Shown here: one piece after another, positions 56,486 to 64,000 of the stretch | Position numbering within the stretch: the stretch's first letter is position 1 | Layout: every line of letters begins with the position of its first letter | Assembly: GCF_000287675.1 (NCBI RefSeq) | Contig: NZ_ALJL01000021.1 | Coordinates: forward strand, 1 to 64,000 | DNA: 64,000 bases | Origin: Lachnoanaerobaculum sp. ICM7 | GTDB lineage: Bacteria > Bacillota > Clostridia > Lachnospirales > Lachnospiraceae | Direction: 5' to 3' | Position numbers and translations under genes: made by a program | Notes under the pieces: model-generated | Told to the model about the DNA's origin: nothing | Seen by the model: the letters and a program-made list of their open reading frames with translations, nothing else | Databases searched by the model: none

Positions 56486-56766
56486 AAACTTTTCTCCCTT
56501 GATTCTTCGCTATTTGAAAGTGCTTCTATATGTTCCCAAAGTGAGATGATTTCCTCTTTTATCTTCTGCAATTCTTCTGCAAGTTCAAAATCAGCTTTAT
56601 ATAAGATATTTTCATCATCTTTTATTTTTACAAAGTCAAAATCTTTATCTAAGGGTACTGATATATCCTGCTTTTTCCTGCTTACAATCTTTCCAAGCAA
56701 CACCCCTATAAAAAACATTACTCCTACTCCTGATATTATTCTCATTTTCTTATTTAATATTTTCAT
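56473..56766 (-). CDS. Small membrane protein with coiled coil (97 aa)
   Basis: The ATG at 56764-56766 has GGAGG 5 bases upstream. One transmembrane segment (about 9-27) is followed by a soluble acidic region predicted to be helical (A-E-E-L-Q-K-I-K-E-E-I-I-S-L-W). No family is recognised. It overlaps the next gene by 13 bases and lies among transfer genes, so a minor channel component is likely. Confidence 0.7.
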   Translation of the reverse strand: MKILNKKMRIISGVGVMFFIGVLLGKIVSRKKQDISVPLDKDFDFVKIKDDENILYKADFELAEELQKIKEEIISLWEHIEALSNSEESREKSLWHM

Positions 56767-56831
56767 TGCCACCTCCCGGTACTTATATTTTTACTTAAAC
56801 CCACTGTTTTGATCTCATTGTTTGACATTTC

Positions 56832-56856
56832 ACTTTTGCTCATTTTGAACAAAAGT
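56832..56856 (-). repeat. Conserved-loop hairpin, copy 1
   Basis: ACTTTT and AAAAGT arms flank a loop containing CTCATTTTGAAC. It lies between the VirB6-like gene stop (56860) and the next gene. On the minus-strand mRNA the loop contains GTTCAAAATGAG, and its ATG opens a 26-codon frame that ends in an ATGA overlap with the 97-residue gene. Confidence 0.6.
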
Positions 56857-56859
56857 CAT

Positions 56860-57723
56860 CTAATGACTGTTAAGAATAGCCTTTGCGATACTTCCCGATT
56901 TCATCATCATTACCCCAAGTATCAGTCCGTATGACAGCACCTTTAAAATACTTACATGAATATCCGTAAAGTTTACGGTTTTTACAAGTACCGCATAGAT
57001 CCCGAAAAAGATTAAAATAAACAGTCCTTGAAGTCCAAGTGCAAACAAACTTTTTATATAATTTGTTCCTATACTGCTCCATTCCTTATTTCCCATTGTG
57101 GCAAAAGGGATAGCGGCTACGGAACAGTAAATATAAATTTCAATCATTCTTCCGTATAAGATTACTGTAATTAAAACAGAAAGTATTGTTAAAGAGATTT
57201 TAACAAGTCCTGTCTCAAGTGAAATTCCGATGAGTGTTCCAACACTTTTCTCTTTTAGGGCATCAACCATAGCATCAAAATCTCCCGGTGCAATATTCGC
57301 ACTACTTCCCACAACCCCGGCTGCCTTTCCTACCATTTCCTGTGCAACATCAAAGACCGCCATGGAAAACTCAAAAGCGTGGGATACAAGCCATACAGCT
57401 ATCCACATCTTTATGATGTATTTGAAAAACTCAAAGGTATCCGTATCATGCATGGAGTTTTTTTGCATTACCACTTGAATTAATTCAATACAACAGATTG
57501 CTGTAAGGATTATTACTGCTATGGGTAAAACAACATTTTCATTGATTGATTTTATGAAGGCAAATACCTCCGAGTTCCATGAACTCGGAGTTTTACCAAC
57601 CTCTCCGGCAACTGTTCCCACTTTCTCATTAATATCTAAAAGCATTGCCGATAGATTATCCTTAATTACATCAATCATGATATTCTTGAAAAACTCATCT
57701 ATTTTTCCAAATAAATCCAACAT
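56860..57723 (-). CDS. VirB6/TrbL-like multi-pass membrane protein
   Basis: The ATG at 57721-57723 follows the Maff2 stop by one base and has no ribosome binding site, so coupling is expected. The 287-residue product has about six hydrophobic helices (for example V-V-L-P-I-A-V-I-I-L-T-A-I and V-L-I-T-V-I-L-Y-G-R-M), with the order expected of the VirB6/TrbL-type (CD0411-like) channel protein. It would form the inner transfer channel. Confidence 0.88.
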   Translation of the reverse strand: MLDLFGKIDEFFKNIMIDVIKDNLSAMLLDINEKVGTVAGEVGKTPSSWNSEVFAFIKSINENVVLPIAVIILTAICCIELIQVVMQKNSMHDTDTFEFFKYIIKMWIAVWLVSHAFEFSMAVFDVAQEMVGKAAGVVGSSANIAPGDFDAMVDALKEKSVGTLIGISLETGLVKISLTILSVLITVILYGRMIEIYIYCSVAAIPFATMGNKEWSSIGTNYIKSLFALGLQGLFILIFFGIYAVLVKTVNFTDIHVSILKVLSYGLILGVMMMKSGSIAKAILNSH

Positions 57724-57724
57724 A

Positions 57725-57940
57725 TTAATTAAGTACAGTGGCAAGTAGCGGAATTAGTTTTAGCCCTATTAAAACTATTCCTCCCCCTGCCATAAGCTGC
57801 TTTATTCCCTGTGATTTCGCTCCGGGGTTGTCATTTCCATAACCTTCAAGCAGGTTTATGACTCCCCATGCTCCAAGTCCTGCCCCTATTGCTGTTACCA
57901 AAATCTTTAATACATCTACTGCCTGTGTAAAAAATGCCAT
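57725..57940 (-). CDS. Maff2-family small membrane protein (71 aa)
   Basis: The start has AAGGAGG. Two hydrophobic segments with a polar G-Y-G-N-D-N-P-G-A-K loop match the Maff2/VirB2-like small protein always found beside the VirB6-like gene in these elements. It may be a pilin-like or channel subunit. Confidence 0.9.
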   Translation of the reverse strand: MAFFTQAVDVLKILVTAIGAGLGAWGVINLLEGYGNDNPGAKSQGIKQLMAGGGIVLIGLKLIPLLATVLN

Positions 57941-58272
57941 TATTCTTCCTCCTTATTTTCTATTTCTTCTGTCTTATCTGCCTTGTTAAGATGTTTTACA
58001 ATAAAGTTTCTATAACTTTTATCTTCCTTTTTAACCTCTTTAAAATAGCCGAAAACATGAATAAAATCCCCTTTTTCAAAGTCCTTCGTAAGCTCGGCTT
58101 TTTCACCGTAAACATTACAATTTATGTATTCCTTCTTTTTTTCTCCTACCTTTCCCATCTTTCTAAAGAGGGTAAAATTAGCAGCTTTAACTTCGCCGTC
58201 CTTACCCTTAATAACTTTTATCTCTACTTCATTAATCAGATTTCCGTTGATGTTAAGCATTTCTTTTTGCAT
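57940..58272 (-). CDS. SSB-like OB-fold protein (110 aa)
   Basis: The ATG at 58270-58272 has GGAGA 7 bases upstream. The OB-fold pattern is clear: N-L-I-N-E-V-E-I-K, A-N-F-T-L-F-R, Y-I-N-C-N-V-Y-G and G-D-F-I-H-V-F-G-Y-F. It is a short single-stranded-DNA-binding relative without the acidic tail. It overlaps the Maff2 start by one base. It resembles the C-terminal half of the 34.4-kb protein. Confidence 0.85.
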   Translation of the reverse strand: MQKEMLNINGNLINEVEIKVIKGKDGEVKAANFTLFRKMGKVGEKKKEYINCNVYGEKAELTKDFEKGDFIHVFGYFKEVKKEDKSYRNFIVKHLNKADKTEEIENKEEE

Positions 58273-58380
58273 ATAATTTCTCCGTTTTCTATTTGATTTA
58301 ATCAAAAAAAGGCCTCAACTTCTTTTTAATTTGTTATAGTCTTGTCTATATTTTTTATATTTAATTTTATAGCTTTAATT

Positions 58381-58411
58381 CCGACTTCTGCTCATTTTGA
58401 ACTGAAGTCGG
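58381..58411 (-). repeat. Conserved-loop hairpin, copy 2
   Basis: A perfect 8-bp stem (58381-58388 with 58404-58411) closes a loop with the same CTCATTTTGAAC core as copies 1 and 3. It lies in the gap between the 53-residue ORF and the SSB-like gene. No T run follows, so a simple terminator is unlikely. Confidence 0.65.
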
Positions 58412-58460
58412 AGGGCTTCTTACCCTTGCTTTCACTTAACCATTTCTCCTTTTCTTCAAC

Positions 58461-58497
58461 AAAAAAAGACTAAGATTTGATTTATCTTAATCCTTTA
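58461..58497 (-). terminator. Weak AT-rich terminator-like hairpin
   Basis: An 8-bp stem with one G-U pair overlaps the end of the 53-residue ORF and is followed on the minus strand by seven T. It is weak and may only reduce read-through. Confidence 0.35.
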
Positions 58498-58643
58498 CTT
58501 TGGCTGCTATATGCTTTATGAAATTCATTCTTAGCTTTTAAATGTTTGAGCTTTTGATTTAATATGCTTATTCTTATTTTTATCTGCCCTAACCTCTTCC
58601 CTGCTTTTTTAATTCTCATTTCTATCTTTTCCCATTCATCCAT
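58482..58643 (-). CDS. Small basic coiled-coil protein (53 aa)
   Basis: The ATG at 58641-58643 follows GAAAGGA. The product (begins M-D-E-W-E-K-I-E-M-R-I-K-K) is a Lys-rich amphipathic helix with heptad spacing. It lies between the VirD4 fragment and the SSB-like gene. No family is recognised. Confidence 0.5.
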   Translation of the reverse strand: MDEWEKIEMRIKKAGKRLGQIKIRISILNQKLKHLKAKNEFHKAYSSQSKGLR

Positions 58644-58676
58644 TTACTAATCCTTTCAAAAATCTGGTTTAATATG

Positions 58677-58703
58677 AACTTCTACTCATTTTGAACTAAA
58701 GTT
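58677..58703 (-). repeat. Conserved-loop hairpin, copy 3
   Basis: AACTT and AAGTT arms enclose CTCATTTTGAAC. It lies directly after the VirD4 stop codon. The three copies within 1.9 kb share the loop while the stem sequence changes with pairing kept. Confidence 0.6.
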
Positions 58704-58713
58704 ATCCTTAATC

Positions 58714-59535
58714 TTACCTATCAACCTCCACCACTTTTACCCTCATTTCTTCTTTTAAGTTGACCTTATCTCTTCTTCTTAAATATTTTTCTATATCAAA
58801 GGTATTTTTCTTGTTGTAGTCTGAAAGCAGCTTATAATTTTTATGCTTTGTAATATCGAACTTGTCTGAATAAAAAGGTCTTGCTCCTCTTATCTCCAGT
58901 ATGCACTTCCCACCATCCATCACTTTAAGTTCATCCCTGCTCATAAGTTCTTTTCCAAGTTTTTGATAGTTCAGTCCGAAAGATTTTTGATTTGACCTTG
59001 TTTCCGATGTGTTATACAGGTCTATGGTTTCTTTTCCTAAGTTCTCTGACAACTCCTTTATGGTTGTTCCTTCCTTTCCACCCAAAAATAATTCACTATC
59101 ACAATTGCCTGTAATCGTATCGGCATTATCTTTATATATAGCTTTAAGTTGTGATTTTGCCTGAAGGATTATGCTTGCAGATATTTCTCTTGAACGAATG
59201 GTTGCAATTAACTTTTCAAACTTTGGAATCTGACCGATGTTACTGAACTCATCCAATAAACACCTTACATGAACGGGAAGTCTGCCGCCATAGACATCAT
59301 CCGCCTTATCACAAAGTAAATTAAATAGCTGAGTATACATCATTGCCACTACAAAGTTAAATGTATCATCTGTGTCTGAAATAATAATAAATAGGGCTGT
59401 TTTCTTATCTCCTATAGTATCTAAGCCCATCTCATCATACTCCATAAGGTTTTTAAGCTCCTCAATATCAAATGGAGCAAGCCTTGCACCACAGCTTATA
59501 AGAATCGATTTTGCAGTTTTTCCTGTTGCTACTTG
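58714..59535 (-). pseudogene. VirD4/TraG coupling protein, C-terminal fragment interrupted by an insertion
   Basis: The frame encodes the C-terminal part of a type IV coupling ATPase: G-K-T-A-K-S-I-L-I-S-C-G-A-R-L-A-P-F-D-I, then Walker B region R-C-L-L-D-E-F-S-N-I-G, and the end motif D-K-F-D-I-T-K-H-K-N-Y. The N-terminal membrane and Walker A half is absent. An in-frame stop at 59536-59538 lies where foreign sequence begins, and tnpW of another element starts 9 bases further. The protein is therefore cut by insertion, and transfer by this element would be impaired unless complemented. An ATG at 59443-59445 could start a short product, unlikely to be functional. Confidence 0.85.
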
Positions 59536-59546
59536 TCAAGGACTTT

Positions 59547-59732
59547 TTAATCAAAATCATCTTTTTTTTCGTCCGATTTTCTCCGAAATTCCCTCAACAT
59601 TATCCTTTTTAGTTTATCTTGCATAGTTTCACTGCTTTTATCATTAAAATGGACAATCACCTCATAAGTGGTCTTTCCAATCTTCTTTATCGTCTTTGTT
59701 CCTGTAGTTTGTTCATTTCTTTTTTCTTGCAT
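59547..59732 (-). CDS. tnpW: TnpW-like protein at the end of a Tn4451-type element (61 aa)
   Basis: The start has AAAGGAG. The product (G-T-K-T-I-K-K-I-G-K-T-T-Y-E-V-I-V-H-F, then S-E-T-M-Q-D-K-L-K-R-I-M) matches the small TnpW protein encoded at the terminus of Tn4451-type mobilizable elements. The stop is about 10 bases from the junction with virD4, which fits that terminal position. Function is unknown. Confidence 0.85.
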   Translation of the reverse strand: MQEKRNEQTTGTKTIKKIGKTTYEVIVHFNDKSSETMQDKLKRIMLREFRRKSDEKKDDFD

Positions 59733-59752
59733 ATTTTCTCCTTTCTTTGCAA

Positions 59753-59790
59753 TAAAAAATGACGATTAGTGATTTTTTCCAATCGTCATT
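59753..59790 (-). terminator. Terminator between the nuclease gene and tnpW
   Basis: A perfect 10-bp stem (59781-59790 with 59759-59768) is followed on the minus strand by a T-rich run. It ends the nuclease transcript before tnpW. Confidence 0.8.
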
Positions 59791-59820
59791 AGCCAATATT
59801 TATTCATTTCTTTGATGTTT

Positions 59821-60936
59821 TTAATTATCCGTATCTATTTCTTTGATCTTTTTCTCTATTTCTTCAATACTCGGCAAACTGCTCTTATATTCTGCTTCAA
59901 GTAATTTAGTAATCTTATATTTGCTTATACCTATAGGTTGCGATATTTGTTCTAATGAATATTCACAAACGACATCGTTTTTATCTTTGCAAATAAGAAG
60001 TCCAATCGTAGCATTATCTCTATCAGTTTTTAGCTCTCTATTCACTGCTGTTACATAGAAATTAAGCTGTCCTAAATGTTCCGGCTTAAACTTCTCCGCT
60101 TTCAGTTCTATAACAATGTAAGAATGGAGTTTCAAATTGTAAAACAGTAAATCAATATAAAAATCATCCCCATTTATATTTATGTGATATTCTTTGCCTA
60201 TGTAGGCAAATCCCTCGCCAAGTTCAAGTAAAAAATCAGAAATCTTGTCAACCAGTTCTTTTTGAAGTTCCCTTTCATCATATCCTTCACGAATGGTAAG
60301 AAAATCAAAATTATATGGATCTTTTAATGTCTGTCTTGCAAGATCTGATTGCAAAGCGGGTAACCTTTTTTCAAAGTTTGTTATAGATTTTCCTTCCCTG
60401 CCATATAATCCACTTTCAATTTGATGTACGAGTACATTCCTGCTCCATCCGTTCTCAATAGTTTTATCAACATAATATATGGCTTCATCAATGGTCTTGC
60501 ACTTATTTATTATCCTTTGATTATGTCCCCAAGGTATCTGTTTAATATGGTTGATAACTCTTTCATCAAATTGGGCTACAGGCTGTAGTCCTTTTGAATT
60601 GCTGTCGTTATTTTCTATTTCGGCTACACCTTGTAGCCCTTTTATATAAAATGAATACCATCTTCTGATATACTTAATATTTGTTTCAGAAAAACCTTTC
60701 ATATCAGGAAATTCTTTTTGTAAATCTTTAGCTAACGATTTTATAAAGGCATCTCCCCATGAATGTTGTTCTTGATTTTTTACAATGTATTCTCCCAAAG
60801 TCCAATATAAATCTAACAACTCATAATTTACCTTTATTGCAGCTTTAAGCTGGCTACTTCTTACTTTCTCTTTTAACTCTGACAATAGCTTTTTATACTC
60901 ACTATCACTTGTGATAGACAGCTCTTTATTATCCAA
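59821..60936 (-). CDS. YhcG/DUF1016 PD-(D/E)XK nuclease-domain protein
   Basis: The start is TTG after GGAGGT. The N-terminal DUF1016 region (about 10-185) has L-Y-W-T-L-G-E-Y-I and W-G-H-N. The C-terminal nuclease domain (about 200-345) has the Asp in F-Y-I-D-L-L-F-Y and the E-L-K-A-E motif near 278, plus an upstream Glu. Proteins of this family (371 aa here, normal length) act in DNA repair or restriction-like defence and often ride on mobile elements. It is the only cargo gene visible in this second element. Confidence 0.9.
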   Translation of the reverse strand: MDNKELSITSDSEYKKLLSELKEKVRSSQLKAAIKVNYELLDLYWTLGEYIVKNQEQHSWGDAFIKSLAKDLQKEFPDMKGFSETNIKYIRRWYSFYIKGLQGVAEIENNDSNSKGLQPVAQFDERVINHIKQIPWGHNQRIINKCKTIDEAIYYVDKTIENGWSRNVLVHQIESGLYGREGKSITNFEKRLPALQSDLARQTLKDPYNFDFLTIREGYDERELQKELVDKISDFLLELGEGFAYIGKEYHININGDDFYIDLLFYNLKLHSYIVIELKAEKFKPEHLGQLNFYVTAVNRELKTDRDNATIGLLICKDKNDVVCEYSLEQISQPIGISKYKITKLLEAEYKSSLPSIEEIEKKIKEIDTDN

Positions 60937-61110
60937 AGATCATACCTCCTCACTCATAATAATATTTAATTATACCAAATTTATCAATATTTTTCATCTG
61001 CTAATTTCCTTCAAGTTGAGTTTTAAGACTGATTTTATCCATAGACATGCTTTAATACCTCTTTTAGTCTTAACGCTCTAAAAATGCCTTTACACCGCCT
61101 TGTATGATAG

Positions 61111-61824
61111 CTATAAATGTTCCCCCTTATCATAATCTTCAAAAGTTGGAATCTTGCCGGTCTTTTTCTGTGATAGTTTATCCTTGTCTTGCTCATACCA
61201 ATTAAGGATAGTTACATAATGGTCTTGATATGTCTTTCCGGTACTCTTGATATACCTTGACAGTTTTTCAATCATCGTGTCGGTATGACTTTGTAGCTTT
61301 TCTTGTAATGCCTTGTATTGTTCGTCTGTAAGGATAATGTTTTGATATTCTCCATATTTTTTTGAATTGGGGGGCGGGGTGCTTTCTTCTCTCCCCTTAT
61401 CTATACTAACCTTATCTAATCTACCCTTATCTATACTGGGTTGACCACTTGTCAACCTTTGGTCAACCAAATGACAACCAACCTCTTTGATATACATTCC
61501 GTTTTTAGTTTGAGATAAGCTCTGCACCTCATTTTCATATAAGGTCGGTTTATATCTGTCTTTACGGATAAAGTTGTTGATTTTCCAATGCGTAATGACG
61601 ATAATTCCTCGTTCAAAAACAATCACAAAGCCTTTGGCAATAAGTATTTTCAGGTCATCTTCATTCGCTCCGATAATCTTGATGATTTTCTTAGGATTAT
61701 TTACAAAGCCGTCATCATCTGCCCTCATTGATAGATGAAAATATAGGCATTGACTACTTAAAGGCATATCCAAAAATAAGTCGCTATCTACTATCTTGAG
61801 TGAAAACATTCTTTTATCTGCCAT
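61111..61824 (-). CDS. DnaD-like replication initiation/helicase-loading protein
   Basis: The start follows GAGGAAAG. The N-terminal winged-helix-like part (about 1-105) has R-M-F-S-L-K-I-V-D-S, L-Y-F-H-L-S-M-R-A-D-D-D-G-F-V and I-I-G-A-N-E-D-D. A repetitive linker (D-K-G-R-L-D-K-V-S-I-D-K-G-R) precedes the DnaD-type C-terminal domain. Phage and plasmid replisome organizers have this plan, with origin repeats often inside the linker codons. It would let the excised element replicate. Confidence 0.85.
   Translation of the reverse strand: MADKRMFSLKIVDSDLFLDMPLSSQCLYFHLSMRADDDGFVNNPKKIIKIIGANEDDLKILIAKGFVIVFERGIIVITHWKINNFIRKDRYKPTLYENEVQSLSQTKNGMYIKEVGCHLVDQRLTSGQPSIDKGRLDKVSIDKGREESTPPPNSKKYGEYQNIILTDEQYKALQEKLQSHTDTMIEKLSRYIKSTGKTYQDHYVTILNWYEQDKDKLSQKKTGKIPTFEDYDKGEHL
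61393..61480. repeat. Iteron-like repeats inside the replication gene (candidate origin)
   Basis: Two copies of CCCTTATCTATACT (61394 and 61424) with a diverged third between them adjoin a cluster of GTCAACC/GGTTGAC motifs. These include a 7-bp inverted repeat with a 5-base spacer (61439-61457) and further direct copies to about 61480. They lie in the codons of the protein linker, a usual place for the origin of such replicons. Confidence 0.55.
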
Positions 61825-61853
61825 TTTTCTTTCCTCTCTTATCTTAGTTTTTT

Positions 61854-61880
61854 AAGAATGTCGTGATTTACGACATTCTT
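61854..61880. promoter_or_regulatory. Hairpin between the relaxase and replication genes
   Basis: A perfect 11-bp stem (61854-61864 with 61870-61880) lies 30 bases upstream of the replication gene. On the minus strand no T run follows, so it is more likely regulatory or a processing site than a terminator for the leftward genes. Confidence 0.5.
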
Positions 61881-61909
61881 CGTTTTTGATGTTATCCCAT
61901 TTTAGGACT

Positions 61910-63544
61910 TCATCTTTCCTCTTTCCTGTAATAGTCTTTTGTTTTATCCTTTCGTTTTTCGTAGGCTTCTTGCTGCTCTTGATACTTCTTAATCTGTGCA
62001 ATGACACTTGGTTTTTCTCCTCTCTTGATTGCCTTGTCAATCTCAATGGATAGGTCTATGCCATAATCATCATTGACTGTTTTCACTGCATACTTGATAT
62101 GGTTGATACTTTCGTATTCTTCTTTGACTTTTTGAGATTGTATATTGAGTTTTAATATTTCACTTTCAAGGCTTTGGATTTCTTTTTTCCAGTCCTTTAT
62201 CTTGATAGCCGATAAGCCTGTTATCTTTTCAAGGATTGCCCTTGCTCTTTTATATTTATCTATCTCATCTTTATGGGAATTGTAAAAGCTGTCTTTGAAT
62301 AGGGATTTACTGTTCCATTCCTCAAAGACTTGTTTGTTATCCTTGATGATGTCCGCATAGGCAAAGCATTTATTTAAGTTTTCTATTCTTGTGGTTTTCG
62401 CCTTAATATCTTGACTAATCTTTTTATTCTTGGATTGTAAGGTACTTATTTTCTCTTGCAATTCGGCTATGGTTTTAAGGTTATTGTCCTTTAGATATAT
62501 CCTTGCTTTTGAAAATCTTCTTAGGTCTGCACCTATCTTTTTGTTACTTGCATAGGGGTTTAACTTTCTTGCTTTTTCTCCCTGTAAGTCATAATAAATA
62601 CTGATGTACTCATAGAGATTAAAGAGTTCCGCTTTGTTCTCATATTCTTCTTTCTTCTCCTGTTTGTACTGCTCATATTTGTCAAATAAGACTTTGGTAA
62701 AGTCATTCAACCAAGAGGTGATTTCTGCAATTCTTTCTCTCACTGCTTTCACAATAGAATTATGCTTTTTGATTTCTCGGTTGATATTTCCTTTCTCGGT
62801 TTCCACTCCTTTTCGCTCTAAGGCACCGGCACTTGCTCCTAAATGAATGGTCGGAATTTCTTCTTTTCCTTGTCTTTTATAGGAGCGATGATCCACTCGT
62901 TTTTGTTCTCCGGCTGTTTCTAAATATTGATTACAAAGTGTGGAAAAATGTTCTCTCCATTTCTCGGCATTTTCTTTGTTGTTCCAATCAGTGAGGTCGA
63001 TTTTCCTTGTTTTAGGTTTTCCGTTTTTACCTAAAATCTTTTTTCCCTGTTCATCAAGAAGATATTCTTTTTTGCTCTTTGCTCCCCAAGTGCTATCTTG
63101 ATTTAAGGGGCGAACAGTTGTCATTATATGAGCGTGAATATTTCCGTTTCCCTCATCATTTCCTTGATGAATGGCAAGGTCTGCAATCATTCCTTTGGAT
63201 ACAAAATTCTCCTGTATAAACTCCCTGATGAGGTCTTTGTTTTCTTCCAAACTCAACTCTTTGGGTAGGGCAATAATGAAGTTTCTTGCAAGCTGTGCAT
63301 TGATGGCTTTTTCATTTAACTCCACACTGTTCCACAAGATGGAACGGTCTAAAAATTCTTTCGGTGCATTTTCCGGCAAGAAGATTTCTTTATGCTCCAA
63401 GCCTTTTTTGTTGTGATAATCGTGGGTTACTCCGTCCCATTCATTCGTGAGTTTCTCACAAGAAATATAGGCAGCACTTGCGACTGCACTTTTTCCTTTA
63501 CCTCTTGAGATGATGGAAATATTAAAGTGAAAACTGTCTGCCAC
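61910..63544 (-). CDS. MobA/MobL-family relaxase of the second element
   Basis: The GTG at 63542-63544 is preferred: AAAGGAG lies 9 bases upstream and the product then begins A-D-S-F-H-F-N-I-S as expected. The nuclease domain at about 1-210 carries G-K-G-K-S-A-V-A-S-A-A-Y and the HUH-type metal triad in G-N-I-H-A-H-I-M near 138. A long coiled-coil region follows (about 330-500). It would nick the oriT-like repeat upstream and mobilize this small element using a helper channel. Confidence 0.93.
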   Translation of the reverse strand: MADSFHFNISIISRGKGKSAVASAAYISCEKLTNEWDGVTHDYHNKKGLEHKEIFLPENAPKEFLDRSILWNSVELNEKAINAQLARNFIIALPKELSLEENKDLIREFIQENFVSKGMIADLAIHQGNDEGNGNIHAHIMTTVRPLNQDSTWGAKSKKEYLLDEQGKKILGKNGKPKTRKIDLTDWNNKENAEKWREHFSTLCNQYLETAGEQKRVDHRSYKRQGKEEIPTIHLGASAGALERKGVETEKGNINREIKKHNSIVKAVRERIAEITSWLNDFTKVLFDKYEQYKQEKKEEYENKAELFNLYEYISIYYDLQGEKARKLNPYASNKKIGADLRRFSKARIYLKDNNLKTIAELQEKISTLQSKNKKISQDIKAKTTRIENLNKCFAYADIIKDNKQVFEEWNSKSLFKDSFYNSHKDEIDKYKRARAILEKITGLSAIKIKDWKKEIQSLESEILKLNIQSQKVKEEYESINHIKYAVKTVNDDYGIDLSIEIDKAIKRGEKPSVIAQIKKYQEQQEAYEKRKDKTKDYYRKEER

Positions 63545-63674
63545 TCTTATCAACTCCTTTCGCTTTTAGATTGTCTTTGTTCTTTTCTTTTGTTGTTTTA
63601 AGTGTCGGTCTTAGCGGTTTTCTTCTCGGATAGTCCATAAAGTGAATGACCGTTTTGAAACGGTACAATAGAAA

Positions 63675-63721
63675 AAGCCGACTATACTGCAACTGCTTTT
63701 GTTGTTTCAGTATGTCGGCTT
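63675..63721. other. Large imperfect hairpin upstream of the second relaxase
   Basis: AAGCCGAC (63675-63682) pairs with GTCGGCTT (63714-63721), and TACTG/CAGTA extend the stem inside. It is part of the presumed transfer origin region. Confidence 0.6.
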
Positions 63722-63751
63722 GATAAGTAGTATCCGTTTCAAATTTTTAGG

Positions 63752-63790
63752 GTCAAGGGTGAGCGGTAGCGAATGCACTTTACCCTTGAC
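63752..63790. other. oriT-like inverted repeat of the second element
   Basis: GTCAAGGGT (63752-63760) and ACCCTTGAC (63782-63790) form a 9-bp inverted repeat around a GC-richer core that reads AAAGTGCATTCGCT on the minus strand, resembling nick regions of MobA/MobL plasmids. Position upstream of the relaxase supports oriT. Bases 63791-64000 hold two more short hairpins (ACACCC/GGGTGT and CCCTTAGA/TCTAAGGG) and no gene. Confidence 0.65.
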
Positions 63791-64000
63791 GATAAAAAAG
63801 GGAATGGGGGATATGCAATCATCTTTGCTACTCCTCTTTTGCTCCCTGCAAGGGTAAAGGCTCCGCAGGACGCAAGGACACCCTTTAGGGTGTATAATTG
63901 CGCCCTTAGAAAATCTAAGGGAATTGCGATTATATGATGTCCTTGCTTTTCTTATCTTTTTTGAAATATTCTTTGTAAGATAGCCTTTATTTCTTGATTA

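Noticed and set aside
61852-62046. 64-codon minus-strand ORF at the end of the relaxase gene
   Set aside because: It overlaps the relaxase in another frame, begins without a ribosome binding site and has low-complexity Lys/Arg content.

Overview
The window looks like DNA of a low-GC Gram-positive anaerobe of the Clostridia, most plausibly a Lachnospiraceae-type gut or oral bacterium. The basis is AT-rich codon use, strong GGAGG ribosome binding sites, and conjugation modules of the kind common in that group (DUF4366, DUF4315, Maff2, TnpV and TnpW families). No rRNA or tRNA gene and no CRISPR array was seen. Almost everything is on the minus strand; the main exception is the mobC/relaxase pair near 31-33 kb.

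Layout. 1-322: start of a KilA-N gene that runs off the left edge. 654-3562: a large serine recombinase, a small accessory gene and a small sigma-70-like factor, the integration/regulation end of an integrative element. 4326-30188: one long leftward run of about 20 genes that I read as a contractile injection system (CIS, T6SS-like) without the Gram-negative membrane complex. It has a sheath-like protein, two tube-like proteins, two VgrG-type spikes, a PAAR-like (DUF4280) tip fused to a lysozyme-like domain, and an Rhs toxin with its own chaperone and immunity candidates. It also has an Hsp70/actin-fold ATPase, two PP2C-like proteins, three FHA proteins carrying four FHA domains, and several unknown proteins that are baseplate candidates. 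A strong terminator closes the run at about 4.2 kb.

30.8-59.5 kb: a conjugation module. It contains an oriT-like hairpin region, a promoter with an attenuator-like leader, mobC, a MOBP-type relaxase, an SSB-like protein, a 3,464-residue PrimPol/ArdC/methylase/SNF2 helicase protein with a nested tnpV-like gene, a frameshifted DNA methylase and topoisomerase III. A nucleotide-cyclase-like cargo gene follows, then the T4SS genes (NlpC/P60 hydrolase, VirB4, PrgI, VirB6-like, Maff2, SSB) and the C-terminal part of a VirD4 coupling protein. 59.54-64.0 kb: the end of a second, mobilizable Tn4451-like element that interrupts the coupling protein. It carries tnpW at its very end, a YhcG-type nuclease, a DnaD-like replication protein with iteron-like repeats, a MobA/MobL relaxase and its oriT.

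How it may work together. The simplest reading is an integrative conjugative element carrying a complete effector-armed contractile injection cluster as cargo between its recombinase end and its oriT, with transfer probably impaired by the later insertion into virD4. Membership of the injection cluster in the element is inferred from position; the outer ends of the element were not identified. All function calls rest on motifs and gene order read by eye, without database searches.
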